This document shows, piece by piece, positions 56,094 to 64,000 of a DNA stretch of 64,000 nt (within the stretch, counting starts at the first letter, position 1; each line of letters begins with the position of its first letter). The notes below the pieces were generated by a model. The model was not told the origin of the DNA. It worked only from the letters and a program-made list of their open reading frames with translations, and made no database searches. The position numbers and the translations under genes were made by a program. Source of the DNA: Rhodobacter sp. (GTDB lineage Bacteria > Pseudomonadota > Alphaproteobacteria > Rhodobacterales > Rhodobacteraceae); contig JASJDP010000017.1 of NCBI GenBank assembly GCA_030065095.1, forward strand, positions 124,001 to 188,000, in the 5' to 3' direction.

Positions 56094-57200
56094 ATGATGG
56101 CTTCTAGACGGAAATTCATCGCGCTGATGGGCGGCGGGATCGTTCTGGCGGCGGGTGCCGGGGCCGGCGGGTTCGTGGCGACGCGGACGCCGAAGGGCGC
56201 GCTGGCGCCGTGGGGTGCAGCGGGCGGCCACGCCGAACCCAGGATGCGGGCGCTGAGCTATGCAATCCTGGCCCCGAACCCGCATAACCGGCAGCCCTGG
56301 GTGGCGGAGCTGACCGATGCCGACGGTCTGACGATCTGGCGCGACAAGGCACGCAATCTGCCCCAGACCGACCCGTTCGACCGCCAGCTGACCATCGGCA
56401 TGGGCTGTTTCCTGGAATTGCTGCGCATGGCGGCCGCCCAGGATGGCCATATGCTCGATATGGATCTGTTCCCCGGGGGCGAGGACGGGCCCGTTGCACA
56501 GATTGTGTTCAAGCCCGGGGGTGCGCCGGATCCGCTGTTCGCCCATGTGATGGACCGGCGCACCAACCGGAAAGGCTATGAAGACCGGCCCCTGGGCTCC
56601 GTTGCTGCGGACGAGGTGGGGCGGTTTGGATCGCTGATCTCTGACCCTGAAGACGTTGCGGCCCTGCGCGCGTTGACCTGGGACGCGATGGCGGTCGAGA
56701 TGCGCACCAAGCGGACCCATATGGAAAGCGTCGATCTGATGCGGTTCGGCAAGGCCGAGATCAACGCCAATCCTGACGGGATCTCGATCGGCGGACCGCT
56801 GCTGGACACGCTGATCCTGACCGGCATGGTGACGCGCGCGGGGCAGGCGGATCCGGAAAGTGCGGAATATGCCCAGACCCTTGATATGCTGAAGACCGCG
56901 ATGGACGCGACACCCGCCTATGCAGCGATCGTCACGGCCGGCAATACGCGCGGCGACCAGATCGCGGCCGGGCGCGACTGGCTGCGGCTGCATCTGGCGG
57001 CGACGGGGCAGGGGCTGGCGATGCAGCCGGTCAGCCAGGCGCTTCAGGAATACCCCGAGATGGCCGAGCTTTATGCAAAGGTGCACGGCATGCTGGCCAA
57101 ACCGGGCGAAACCGTGCAAATGCTGGGCCGGATCGGATATGGGCCAAAGGTGGGACCCGCCCCGCGCTGGCCGCTGGAGACACGCATGCGCGATGCCTGA
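56094..57200 (+). CDS. Twin-arginine-exported nitroreductase-family protein
   Basis: 368 residues. ATG 56094, with GGAG 9 bases before, is preferred. The N-terminus has a Tat signal (SRRKFIALMGGGIVLAAGAG). The body resembles the nitroreductase-like family: APNPHNRQPW near the start and DRRTNRKGYEDRPL, with no obvious thiol motif. It is the first gene of an operon whose promoter carries MarR boxes and whose second gene encodes the MarR protein. Reaction not known; likely a periplasmic flavin enzyme. Confidence 0.78.
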   Translation: MMASRRKFIALMGGGIVLAAGAGAGGFVATRTPKGALAPWGAAGGHAEPRMRALSYAILAPNPHNRQPWVAELTDADGLTIWRDKARNLPQTDPFDRQLTIGMGCFLELLRMAAAQDGHMLDMDLFPGGEDGPVAQIVFKPGGAPDPLFAHVMDRRTNRKGYEDRPLGSVAADEVGRFGSLISDPEDVAALRALTWDAMAVEMRTKRTHMESVDLMRFGKAEINANPDGISIGGPLLDTLILTGMVTRAGQADPESAEYAQTLDMLKTAMDATPAYAAIVTAGNTRGDQIAAGRDWLRLHLAATGQGLAMQPVSQALQEYPEMAELYAKVHGMLAKPGETVQMLGRIGYGPKVGPAPRWPLETRMRDA

Positions 57201-57648
57201 CGACACGACCGGAGTTTACTTTGCCCTCTTCCTCGAGGCCGGGATTATCGATCAGATCGGGCGGGCGTTTCTGGAAAAACGCCTGCCCGGCGGGTTGCTG
57301 ACCTCGCATTTCGGGGTCGTCAGCCACCTGATCCGGGTGCGGGACGGTGTCACCCCGCTGGAACTGGCGCGGGCGTTTCAGGTGCCGAAGACGACGATGA
57401 CGCACACACTGGCAGGGTTGGAAACCCACGGGTTTGTGGAGACCCGCCCGAACCCGGCGGACAGGCGGTCCAAGCAGGTCTGGCTGACGGAAAAGGGCCG
57501 CAGGTTTCGCGACGACGCGATCGCCGCGATGGCACCGCTTTTCGCCGAACTGGAACGCCGCTTTCCGCTGGACAAGGCGCAGGCGATGCTGCCGCATCTG
57601 ACGGCCTTCCGCGAAGTGGTCGACCGGTTGCGCGACGAGATGGACTGA
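57193..57648 (+). CDS. MarR-family regulator
   Basis: A 151-residue winged-helix repressor starting at ATG 57193, overlapping the end of the nitroreductase gene. The DNA-binding part VTPLELARAFQVPKTTMTHTLAGLETHGFVETRPNPADRRSKQVWLT (shown here in shorter pieces: VTPLELARAF, TTMTHTLAGL and NPADRRSKQVWLT) is typical. The operator boxes upstream of the operon suggest autoregulation; the effector is unknown. Confidence 0.88.
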   Translation: MPDDTTGVYFALFLEAGIIDQIGRAFLEKRLPGGLLTSHFGVVSHLIRVRDGVTPLELARAFQVPKTTMTHTLAGLETHGFVETRPNPADRRSKQVWLTEKGRRFRDDAIAAMAPLFAELERRFPLDKAQAMLPHLTAFREVVDRLRDEMD

Positions 57649-57650
57649 CG

Positions 57651-58466
57651 CTACGCAGTGAAGGTGATGTCCAGGCCCGGAAGCCCGATCCCGTCGATCT
57701 GCGTCAACCAGCGCTGTCCGGCGGCAACCAGGCGCGCGTCGGTCAGCGTGCCGGTGATGAGAACCTCACCCGGCCCCACCGGGCCGGCGCCCGGCATCCG
57801 GTCAATCACGTCCAGCAGGTGCTTGACCGCGTGCAGCGGCCCGTCGAGGACATCCCTAGCATGGCCGGTATGGCGCTCGTCCGGCCCCTCCAGCGTCAGA
57901 CTGAAGGCCTCAAGACGGGCGGGGTCGCCGTTCAGAATCTCGTCTGCGGGGCGCCGCTCGCCCAGCCAGCAGCCGCCATGCATGCCCATTGCGGCGACGG
58001 CGTCCGGAGCGGTGAACTTCCAGCCCGGATAGACCGACATGACGATTTCGACGCCATGGGCGACCCAATCGAGCCGTGCGGCGATGTCGGCCACGGACAT
58101 CTCCGGCACCAGCGTCTCGGTGAAAGCAAAGGCGATTTCGGGTTCGATTCGCGGTTCCGGCAGGCCTTGCAGGGGGATGCGGCCACCATCGGGGATGTCA
58201 TGCACCGTGGTATCGTACATCCAGCCCCAGATCGGCGCCTCGACCCCATAGATCGGCCAGATCGTCCTGTTGGTGAAACCGATCTTGCGGCCGATGGGCG
58301 TTTCGCCCCGGGCCTGCCGCCGGGCCGCGATATCCGCGGCAATGGCATACGCTGAGGCTAGGGAAACCGGTGCGGTATCGGATAGCGGCGCGATCTGGCG
58401 GCGGTCGTCGAACGCCTGCAAAAGGGTCGCCGCGCGGGACTCTGTGTCGGATGGGTGCTCGTTCAT
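57651..58466 (-). CDS. 2-keto-4-pentenoate/2-oxohepta-3-ene-dioate hydratase-like protein
   Basis: 271 residues of the MhpD/HpaH/Hpc family of hydratases of aromatic-compound meta-cleavage pathways (or related fumarylacetoacetase-like decarboxylases). Typical regions: GRKIGFTNRTIWPIYG, EPRIEPEIAFAF (metal-ligand Glu residues) and DWVAHGVEIVMSVYPGWKF. No partner catabolic genes adjoin it. It follows trpA after 60 bases on the same strand. Confidence 0.85.
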   Translation of the reverse strand: MNEHPSDTESRAATLLQAFDDRRQIAPLSDTAPVSLASAYAIAADIAARRQARGETPIGRKIGFTNRTIWPIYGVEAPIWGWMYDTTVHDIPDGGRIPLQGLPEPRIEPEIAFAFTETLVPEMSVADIAARLDWVAHGVEIVMSVYPGWKFTAPDAVAAMGMHGGCWLGERRPADEILNGDPARLEAFSLTLEGPDERHTGHARDVLDGPLHAVKHLLDVIDRMPGAGPVGPGEVLITGTLTDARLVAAGQRWLTQIDGIGLPGLDITFTA

Positions 58467-58526
58467 GACGTCCTCTCCGTCGGTGGACTCACTAGGGATT
58501 TGCCGGGTTCCGGCGCCGCAGTCCGC

Positions 58527-59318
58527 TCACGCCCGATGCGCGCCGTCGGCCAGTGTCTTGACGAAGGCCAGAACCTCGACAGGGCTCTGGCCGTCGCCGA
58601 TCCTGCCGACGATGGCCGAGCCGACCACCGCGCCGTCGGCGACCGAGGCGATGCGCTCTGACGCCTCGGGCGTCTTGATGCCGAAGCCGACGACGACGGG
58701 CAGGTCCGTCCGCGCCTTGATCCGCCCGACCTCGGGGCCCACATCGCCCGCTACCGCATCCGCCGCCCCGGTGATCCCGGTGATCGAGACATAATAGACA
58801 AAGCCGGATGTGTTCCGCAGCACCGTCGGCAGGCGCTTGTCGTCGGTCGTGGGCGTCGCCAGCCGGATGAAGTTCAGCCCGGCCTTCTGCGCGGGAATGC
58901 AAAGTTCGTCGTCTTCCTCGGGCGGCAGGTCAACGACGATCAGCCCGTCGATTCCTGCAGCCTTGGCATCGGCAAGGAACCGGTCGACGCCGCGACTGTA
59001 GATCGGGTTGTAGTAGCCCATCATCACGATGGGGGTGGTGTCGTCGGACGCGCGGAACGCGGCCGCCATGTCCAGCGTCTTCTGCAATGTCTGCCCTGCC
59101 TCCAGCGCGCGTTGCCCGGCCAGTTGGATGGTGGGACCGTCGGCCATCGGATCGGTGAACGGCAAGCCAAGTTCGATGATGTCGACACCTGCGGCGGGCA
59201 GGCCTTTGACGATCTCCAGCGAGGTGGCGTAATCCGGGTCGCCCGCCATCAGATAGGCGACGAAAGCCTTCTTTCCTTCTGCGCGCAGGGCGGCGAATTT
59301 CGCGTCGATCCGGGTCAT
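58527..59318 (-). CDS. trpA: Tryptophan synthase alpha subunit
   Basis: Cleaves indole-3-glycerol phosphate for the beta subunit. 263 residues, normal. Catalytic Glu in [17 protein letters not shown] (Glu and second Asp) is present, with [18 protein letters not shown] and [17 protein letters not shown] (phosphate site). ATG 59318 gives [11 protein letters not shown]. The beta subunit gene is not in the window, so trpA is separated from trpB here. Confidence 0.96.
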   Translation of the reverse strand: MTRIDAKFAALRAEGKKAFVAYLMAGDPDYATSLEIVKGLPAAGVDIIELGLPFTDPMADGPTIQLAGQRALEAGQTLQKTLDMAAAFRASDDTTPIVMMGYYNPIYSRGVDRFLADAKAAGIDGLIVVDLPPEEDDELCIPAQKAGLNFIRLATPTTDDKRLPTVLRNTSGFVYYVSITGITGAADAVAGDVGPEVGRIKARTDLPVVVGFGIKTPEASERIASVADGAVVGSAIVGRIGDGQSPVEVLAFVKTLADGAHRA

Positions 59319-59408
59319 GGACGGGCCTCGTCGGTGGTTCAGCCCGCCCGATGTGCGGGAAACGGCGGGGGAAATCAAGCGGCCCGGTATCGGGGTGTTT
59401 TTTCCCGG

Positions 59409-59825
59409 TCAGTCCGGGGCGGGCTGGTCGCAGTTCACCATCCACGGCGTGCCGAAGCGGTCGCGGCACATGCCGAACCCCGCAGCCCAGAAGGTCGCGC
59501 CGAACGGCATCACCACTTCGCCGTTCTTGGCCAGGCGCGAAAATACACGGCTGGCCCGGTCCACGTCGTCAAAGGCCGTTTGCACATAGATCCCGCGCGG
59601 TGCCTCGTAGGTCCCCTGCAGGTCGTCCGACGCCATGATCAGCCGGGCGCCGATCCGCACCCGCCCGTGCATGACCTGATCCTGCGCCTCGGGCGGCATC
59701 TCGGCGGCCACCGGGCTGTCCCTGACCCGTTGCAGCGCCTCGACCTGGCCGCCGAAGACCTCGGCATAGAACTCCAGCGCCTCGGCGCAGGTGCCCGGAA
59801 AGGTGAGGTAGGGGTTGATGTCCAT
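59409..59825 (-). CDS. VOC-family (PhnB-like) protein
   Basis: About 138 residues from ATG 59825 (or ATG 59834). Glyoxalase-fold protein: INPYLTFPGTCAEALEFYAEVFGG, HGRVRIGARLIMASDD and FGMCRDRFGTPWMVNC are PhnB-like features. Function unknown. Confidence 0.88.
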   Translation of the reverse strand: MDINPYLTFPGTCAEALEFYAEVFGGQVEALQRVRDSPVAAEMPPEAQDQVMHGRVRIGARLIMASDDLQGTYEAPRGIYVQTAFDDVDRASRVFSRLAKNGEVVMPFGATFWAAGFGMCRDRFGTPWMVNCDQPAPD

Positions 59826-59923
59826 CGCTGTCACCTCCTGCGCGGCAGTGTATCGCCATGCCGGGCGCTTGCGAAGGGGCGGTGTGCGAGGTAGAGGGCG
59901 CGCGGGATTTCCAGGAGACGGAC

Positions 59924-61021
59924 ATGGGTTTCAAGACCGGCATCGTGGGGCTGCCGAATGTGGGCAAGTCGACGCTGTTCAATGCGCTGACCCGGACGGC
60001 GGCGGCGCAGGCGGCGAATTTCCCGTTCTGCACCATCGAGCCGAACGTAGGCGAGGTTGCGGTGCCGGACGCGCGGCTCGACAGGCTGGCCGAAATCGCC
60101 AAGTCGAAACAGGTGATCCCCACCCGGATGACCTTTGTCGACATCGCCGGGCTGGTGAAGGGCGCCAGCAAGGGCGAGGGTCTGGGCAACCAGTTTCTCG
60201 CCAATATCCGCGAGGTCGACGCAATCGCCCATGTGCTGCGCTGTTTCGAGGACGGCGACGTCACCCATGTCGAGGGGCGTATCGATCCGGTGGCCGATGC
60301 CGAGACCATCGAGACCGAGCTGATGCTGGCCGACATGGAATCGATCGAAAAGCGGCTGGCGGGCATCATGCGCAAGGTCCGCGGCGGCGACAAGGAGGCG
60401 GTGCAGCAGGAGCGGCTGCTGAAGGCGGCCCTTTCGGCCCTGGGCACCGGCAGGCCCGCGCGGACCGTCGAGGTTTCCGACGACGACGCCAAGGCCTGGG
60501 CGGGTTTGCAACTGCTGACCACGAAACCGGTTCTCTATGTCTGCAACGTGTCCGAGGCGGACGCGGCGACCGGCAACGACTACTCGGCCCGGGTTGAGGA
60601 AATGGCTGCGCGTGAGGGCGCGGCCGCAGTGGTGATCTCGGCCAGGATCGAGGAAGAGATCGCGCAGCTCGATCCGGACGAGCAGGCGATGTTCCTCGAA
60701 GAAATGGGGCTTGAAGAGGCCGGGCTGGACCGCCTGATCCGGGCGGGCCACGAACTCTTGGGCCTGCAGACCTATTTCACCGCCGGGCCCAAGGAGGCAC
60801 GGGCCTGGACGATCAGGAAGGGCACGCTCGCGCCGCAGGCGGCCGGTGTGATTCACGGCGATTTCGAACGCGGTTTCATCCGGGCCGAGACGATTTCCTA
60901 TGACGACTACGTTGCCCTGGGCGGCGAACAGGCGGCGAAGGACGCCGGCAAGATGCGGGTCGAGGGCAAGGGCTATGAGGTGAAGGACGGCGACGTTCTG
61001 CATTTCCTGTTCAACGCCTGA
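59924..61021 (+). CDS. ychF: Redox-regulated GTPase/ATPase YchF
   Basis: A 365-residue Obg-family P-loop protein (OLA1/YchF) that binds ATP as well as GTP and interacts with the ribosome. G1 GIVGLPNVGKSTLFNAL, G3 VDIAGLVKGASKGEGLGN, and the C-terminal TGS-like domain (LQTYFTAGPKEARAWTI, GVIHGDFERGFIRAETI). ATG 59924 after GGAGACG. Divergent from the VOC gene. Confidence 0.95.
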   Translation: MGFKTGIVGLPNVGKSTLFNALTRTAAAQAANFPFCTIEPNVGEVAVPDARLDRLAEIAKSKQVIPTRMTFVDIAGLVKGASKGEGLGNQFLANIREVDAIAHVLRCFEDGDVTHVEGRIDPVADAETIETELMLADMESIEKRLAGIMRKVRGGDKEAVQQERLLKAALSALGTGRPARTVEVSDDDAKAWAGLQLLTTKPVLYVCNVSEADAATGNDYSARVEEMAAREGAAAVVISARIEEEIAQLDPDEQAMFLEEMGLEEAGLDRLIRAGHELLGLQTYFTAGPKEARAWTIRKGTLAPQAAGVIHGDFERGFIRAETISYDDYVALGGEQAAKDAGKMRVEGKGYEVKDGDVLHFLFNA

Positions 61022-61139
61022 GAGCCCGATGGTGATTGTTCCCCGGTGGAGCCGGCGTTCACCTGACGACCGTGGAACCAAGCGGTTGGTTTCGCTTTGC
61101 CGCGCATGGGCATTGGACCGATGCGCTGCATGACTGAAT

Positions 61140-61374
61140 TTGGCCTGAGACGGCCGTTGCCCATTGAGCGCAAAGCCGCACCATCGCCGACCCGGGGGGA
61201 GGCGAACCGCACCTCTGAACGGCTCGTTTTATCCCAGCAAAGTCCGAACGACCTCAATCCGATACGCGCCGTCAGAAAATCGCCTCCCCTCCGGGCCGGG
61301 TCGGCGATGGCGCGGCGGCCTGCGGCCTTGATTCCGCGCCATCAGACGGGTCGCGTACGACAACTTCAGGCCAG
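61140..61374 (+). repeat. Dispersed intergenic element, copy 4
   Basis: About 235 bp, same orientation as copy 1 and the best preserved of the family. Left end TTTGGCCTGAGACGGC and right end GACAACTTCAGGCCAG can pair over the TGGCCTGA core. Inner inverted repeats at 61175-61193 and 61298-61316. Occupies most of the gap (61022-61537) after ychF; the rest shows no gene. Confidence 0.82.
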
Positions 61375-61537
61375 TCACGGGCCTTCATTTCCTATCCCAA
61401 AAGTCCCGGCACAGCCGTCGCTCTTCACCGTCGCGCCGACCAACCGCACCAGGCTCGCAGGGTCTGGGGCGGCTCTGGTCAGGCCGGGTAACCGGCCCCA
61501 CCCGGCCGCCGAGGTCCATAGCACATGGGGCAGCGGG

Positions 61538-63256
61538 TCAGCTGCGCACCCCGGCAAACCGCGCCTGCCACTCTTCCCGTTCCTCGTCGCTGATCTTTCG
61601 GAACAGGTTTTCCGGCACACTGAAGCCGTGTCCGGCGGGCAGGGCGTCGAGCGCCGCACCGACATCGTCCGGCCATTCGGCATCTTCGGCCTTCAGCGCC
61701 GTCAGCATCGTGGCCGAGGCATCCGGGATAAACGGCGCCGAAAGAACCGCATAAAGCCGGATCAGGTTCAGCGACAGCCGGATGATCGCGGCAGCCTGGT
61801 CGGGATCTTCCTTGAACACCGCCCAGGGCGCGGCCTCTTGCAGGTATTCGTTCCCGGCGGCCCACATCGCGCGCAATTCAGCGGCGGACTTGCGGACCTC
61901 GATGGCGTCCATATGACCCTCATAGGCCGTCAGCCGTGCCTGCAGATCGGCGGTCAGCGCCGCCTCTCGCGCACCTCCCGCGCCGCCCCCGGGCACCGCC
62001 TCACCGAACCGCGACCGGCAGAACTTGGTCACCCGGCTGACGAAATTGCCCAGAACGTCGGCGAGGTCCTTGTTGACCGAGGCCTGGAAGTTCTCCCAGG
62101 TGAACTCGGCATCCGAGGTTTCGGGCGTATGGCTCAGTAGCCACCAGCGCCAGTAATCCGCAGGCAAAATCGCCAGCGCCTGGTCCATGAAGACGCCCCG
62201 GCCCTGGGACGTGCTGAACTGCCCGCCATCGTAGTTGAGGTAGTTGAACGACTTGATGTAATCCACCAGTTTCCAGGGTTCGCCCGACCCGATGATCGTC
62301 GCCGGAAAGCTGAGCGTGTGAAACGGCACGTTGTCCTTGCCCATGAACTGGACATAGCGCACGTCGTCGGCCCCCTCGTCGAGCCGCCACCACCGCCGCC
62401 AGGCGCTGTCGTCGAGCCCTTCGGCGTCGGCCCATTCCTTGGTTGCGGCGATGTATTCTATGGGCGCGTCGAACCAGACGTAGAACACCTTGTCCTCCAT
62501 CCCCGGCCACGGCTCGTCGCCCTTGCGCACCGGGACACCCCAGTCGAGGTCGCGCGTGATGCCGCGGTCCTGCAGCCCGTCACCGTCATGCAGCCATTTC
62601 TTGGCGATGGACGTGGTCAGGATCGGCCAGCCTTCCTGCCCGTCGATCCAGGCGTCCAGCTGATCCTTGAGCGTCGATTGCCGCAGATAGAGATGCTTGG
62701 TCTCGCGCACCTCCAGATCGGTGGACCCCGAGACCGCCGAGCGCGGATCGATCAGATCCGTCGGATCGAGCTGTTTGGTGCAGTTCTCGCACTGGTCGCC
62801 CCGCGCGCGGTCGTAGCCGCAGTTCGGGCAGGTCCCCTCGATATAGCGGTCCGGCAGGAACCGGCCGTCGGCCACGGAATAGACTTGTTTCTCACTGACC
62901 TCCTCGATCAGCCCGTTCTCGGCCAGCTTGCCTGCGAAATACTGCGTCAGCCGGTGATTCTGCGGCGAGGACGACCGCCCGAACTTGTCGAAGGACAGCC
63001 GGAAACCATCCGACAACTCTTTCTGCACCGCCCACATCTCGGCGCAGTAGTCGGCCACAGGCTTGCCGGCCTTGGCGGCGGCCAGTTCGGCGGGCGTGCC
63101 GTGTTCGTCCGTGGCGCAGATGAACATCACCTCGTTGCCGCGCGCCCGGGCATAGCGGGCATAAAGATCGGCCGGCAGCTGGCTGCCCACCAGATTGCCC
63201 AAGTGCTTGATCCCGTTGATATACGGGATCGCCGAGGTGATCAGAATACGTGCCAT
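61538..63256 (-). CDS. metG: Methionyl-tRNA synthetase
   Basis: Class I synthetase, 572 residues, charging tRNA-Met. ATG 63256 ([20 protein letters not shown]) carries the HIGH equivalent as KHLGNLVG. The zinc knuckle has four Cys ([17 protein letters not shown]). The KMSKS equivalent is FSTSQGRG, the variant used in this branch of MetRS, so it is not a broken gene. [18 protein letters not shown] and the anticodon-binding helical C-terminus follow; there is no C-terminal dimerisation domain. Confidence 0.95.
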   Translation of the reverse strand: MARILITSAIPYINGIKHLGNLVGSQLPADLYARYARARGNEVMFICATDEHGTPAELAAAKAGKPVADYCAEMWAVQKELSDGFRLSFDKFGRSSSPQNHRLTQYFAGKLAENGLIEEVSEKQVYSVADGRFLPDRYIEGTCPNCGYDRARGDQCENCTKQLDPTDLIDPRSAVSGSTDLEVRETKHLYLRQSTLKDQLDAWIDGQEGWPILTTSIAKKWLHDGDGLQDRGITRDLDWGVPVRKGDEPWPGMEDKVFYVWFDAPIEYIAATKEWADAEGLDDSAWRRWWRLDEGADDVRYVQFMGKDNVPFHTLSFPATIIGSGEPWKLVDYIKSFNYLNYDGGQFSTSQGRGVFMDQALAILPADYWRWWLLSHTPETSDAEFTWENFQASVNKDLADVLGNFVSRVTKFCRSRFGEAVPGGGAGGAREAALTADLQARLTAYEGHMDAIEVRKSAAELRAMWAAGNEYLQEAAPWAVFKEDPDQAAAIIRLSLNLIRLYAVLSAPFIPDASATMLTALKAEDAEWPDDVGAALDALPAGHGFSVPENLFRKISDEEREEWQARFAGVRS

Positions 63257-63333
63257 CGCGCCGGTCCTGCTGGTTCCCGGGGCCGTGTAGCGCATCCCGG
63301 ACGCGCCCGCCATAGCCGATCACCCGAAAGCAA

Positions 63334-63358
63334 ACGGCCCGCCATTGCGGCGGGCCGT
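63334..63358 (-). terminator. Terminator of the second Hint gene
   Basis: A 10-bp stem ACGGCCCGCC/GGCGGGCCGT with a 5-base loop, followed on the minus strand by TTTGCTTT. It lies between the Hint gene and metG. Confidence 0.75.
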
Positions 63359-63380
63359 CGGATCGGGAGGGCCGGATCGA

Positions 63381-64000
63381 TCAGGCCGCGCGCCGGCCGA
63401 TGGCCTCGGCGCGGTCATCCAGCCAGGATTTCACGTCCTCTGGGACCATGCGCGCCGCCGAGACACGCGGCAGGTCCATTTCGGCAATCACGTCCGCCTC
63501 GGTTGCCTCGTCGGCGTTGTCGAACGCATCGCGCGTGGCATAGTCGATATAGCTTTCGGCCGGGCAGCCCTCTGCCAGCAGCAATTCATGCGCATCCGTC
63601 TCGATATGATAATAGGTGATCGGCTTCTCCAGCGGCATGTTCGGCACCCGGTAGATCGACCGTCCGTTCACCAGTGCCCCTGCGTTATAGAGCACCCCAT
63701 GCAGCTCGACGGCATGATCGGCGGTGACATAAAGATCGCGTTGCGGCACGCCTTCGCCCAGGGCGCCTGCGCGGATGCAGATCGGGTTGACCTTGGCCGG
63801 ATGCGTCAGCCGCGGGTCGATCGCCTGCCGTGCCACCCATTTGACCGTCGTTTCGCGGCCATCGGCCGTCACCAGCCGGTCGCCGGGCTGCAGGAGTTCA
63901 ACCGGCTGACCGCCGTCCACCGTGCCGATCACCGTGCCTTCGAGGAAGCAGTTGATCGTCGCGGTGATGCTGTTGAGCGTGATGAAGTCGTTGCCGCCGG
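63381..64000 (-). CDS. Hint-domain protein, C-terminal part (cut by window edge)
   Basis: The end of a larger protein running in from the right edge. The visible 206 codons hold a Hint_2-type domain with the active Cys present (INCFLEGTVIGT), then ELLQPGDRLVTADGRE, VKWVARQAI, TADHAVELHGVLYNAGALVNGRSI and a final acidic region. Just before the Cys is GGNDFITLNS, which resembles an RTX-type calcium-binding repeat; this is tentative. The N-terminus is not visible. Compare the 340-residue Hint protein at 16928, which lacks the Cys. Confidence 0.85.
   Translation of the reverse strand, partial: GGNDFITLNSITATINCFLEGTVIGTVDGGQPVELLQPGDRLVTADGRETTVKWVARQAIDPRLTHPAKVNPICIRAGALGEGVPQRDLYVTADHAVELHGVLYNAGALVNGRSIYRVPNMPLEKPITYYHIETDAHELLLAEGCPAESYIDYATRDAFDNADEATEADVIAEMDLPRVSAARMVPEDVKSWLDDRAEAIGRRAA

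Noticed and set aside
61538-63256. metG as a pseudogene because KMSKS is absent
   Set aside because: FSTSQGRG is a known variant of that loop and the reading frame, zinc cysteines and HIGH region are intact.

Overview
The window looks like chromosomal DNA of a Rhodobacteraceae (Roseobacter-group) alphaproteobacterium. It is GC-rich and dense. Supporting markers are the cell-cycle regulator gcrA, a CtrA-type TTAA-N7-TTAA box, an FnrL-type box, secreted Hint-domain proteins, a CryB/PhrB-type iron-sulfur photolyase and several small families typical of this group. No rRNA, tRNA, CRISPR array, prophage or insertion sequence was found. All names rest on motifs and family knowledge read by eye; no database search was made.

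Layout. 0-5.6 kb: 5' part of nadE (minus), an exported 19-repeat MORN protein, a photolyase/SDR pair and an exported beta-propeller. 5.5-7.7 kb: a cupin-leuA operon behind a leucine-rich leader peptide whose Leu codons can pair with the cupin ribosome-binding site. 8.1-14.7 kb: the rod-shape operon mreB-mreC-mreD-mrdA-rodA, with a 2-hydroxyacid dehydrogenase coupled to its end. 15-20.5 kb: PfkB kinase/nth, a Hint protein, an Ada-like methyltransferase, an OmpA lipoprotein and a FadR-type regulator. 20.9-31.9 kb: an exported PSD-like enzyme, small stress-type proteins, an HxlR regulator coupled to a SIRT5-like sirtuin, a PCu(A)C copper chaperone, rpmB, a LysE exporter, meaB and hrpB. 32-38 kb: gnd, the argD-GNAT-argF operon and a MetE-C-like protein. 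38-50 kb: transporters, gcrA, a tandem-GAF protein with a CtrA box, an AsmA protein, a B12-type radical SAM protein, a frameshifted repeat membrane protein and rimO. 50-53.5 kb: twin lipoproteins, dgkA, four tandem cysteine-rich small proteins (DUF6455-like) under an FNR-type box, and an M48 lipoprotein. 53.8-64 kb: lldD, a ZIP transporter, a nitroreductase/MarR operon with clear operators, a hydratase, trpA, ychF, metG and a second Hint protein cut by the window edge.

Most genes are housekeeping, arranged in short overlapping operons (GTGA or ATGA junctions are common). The most interesting features are (1) the cupin-leuA leader, which looks like translational rather than transcriptional attenuation and may be translated leaderless; (2) the FNR-boxed cluster of four paralogous C-x2-C-x5-C-x17-C proteins; and (3) a family of about 235-bp dispersed intergenic elements (four copies plus a possible relic) with nested inverted repeats.
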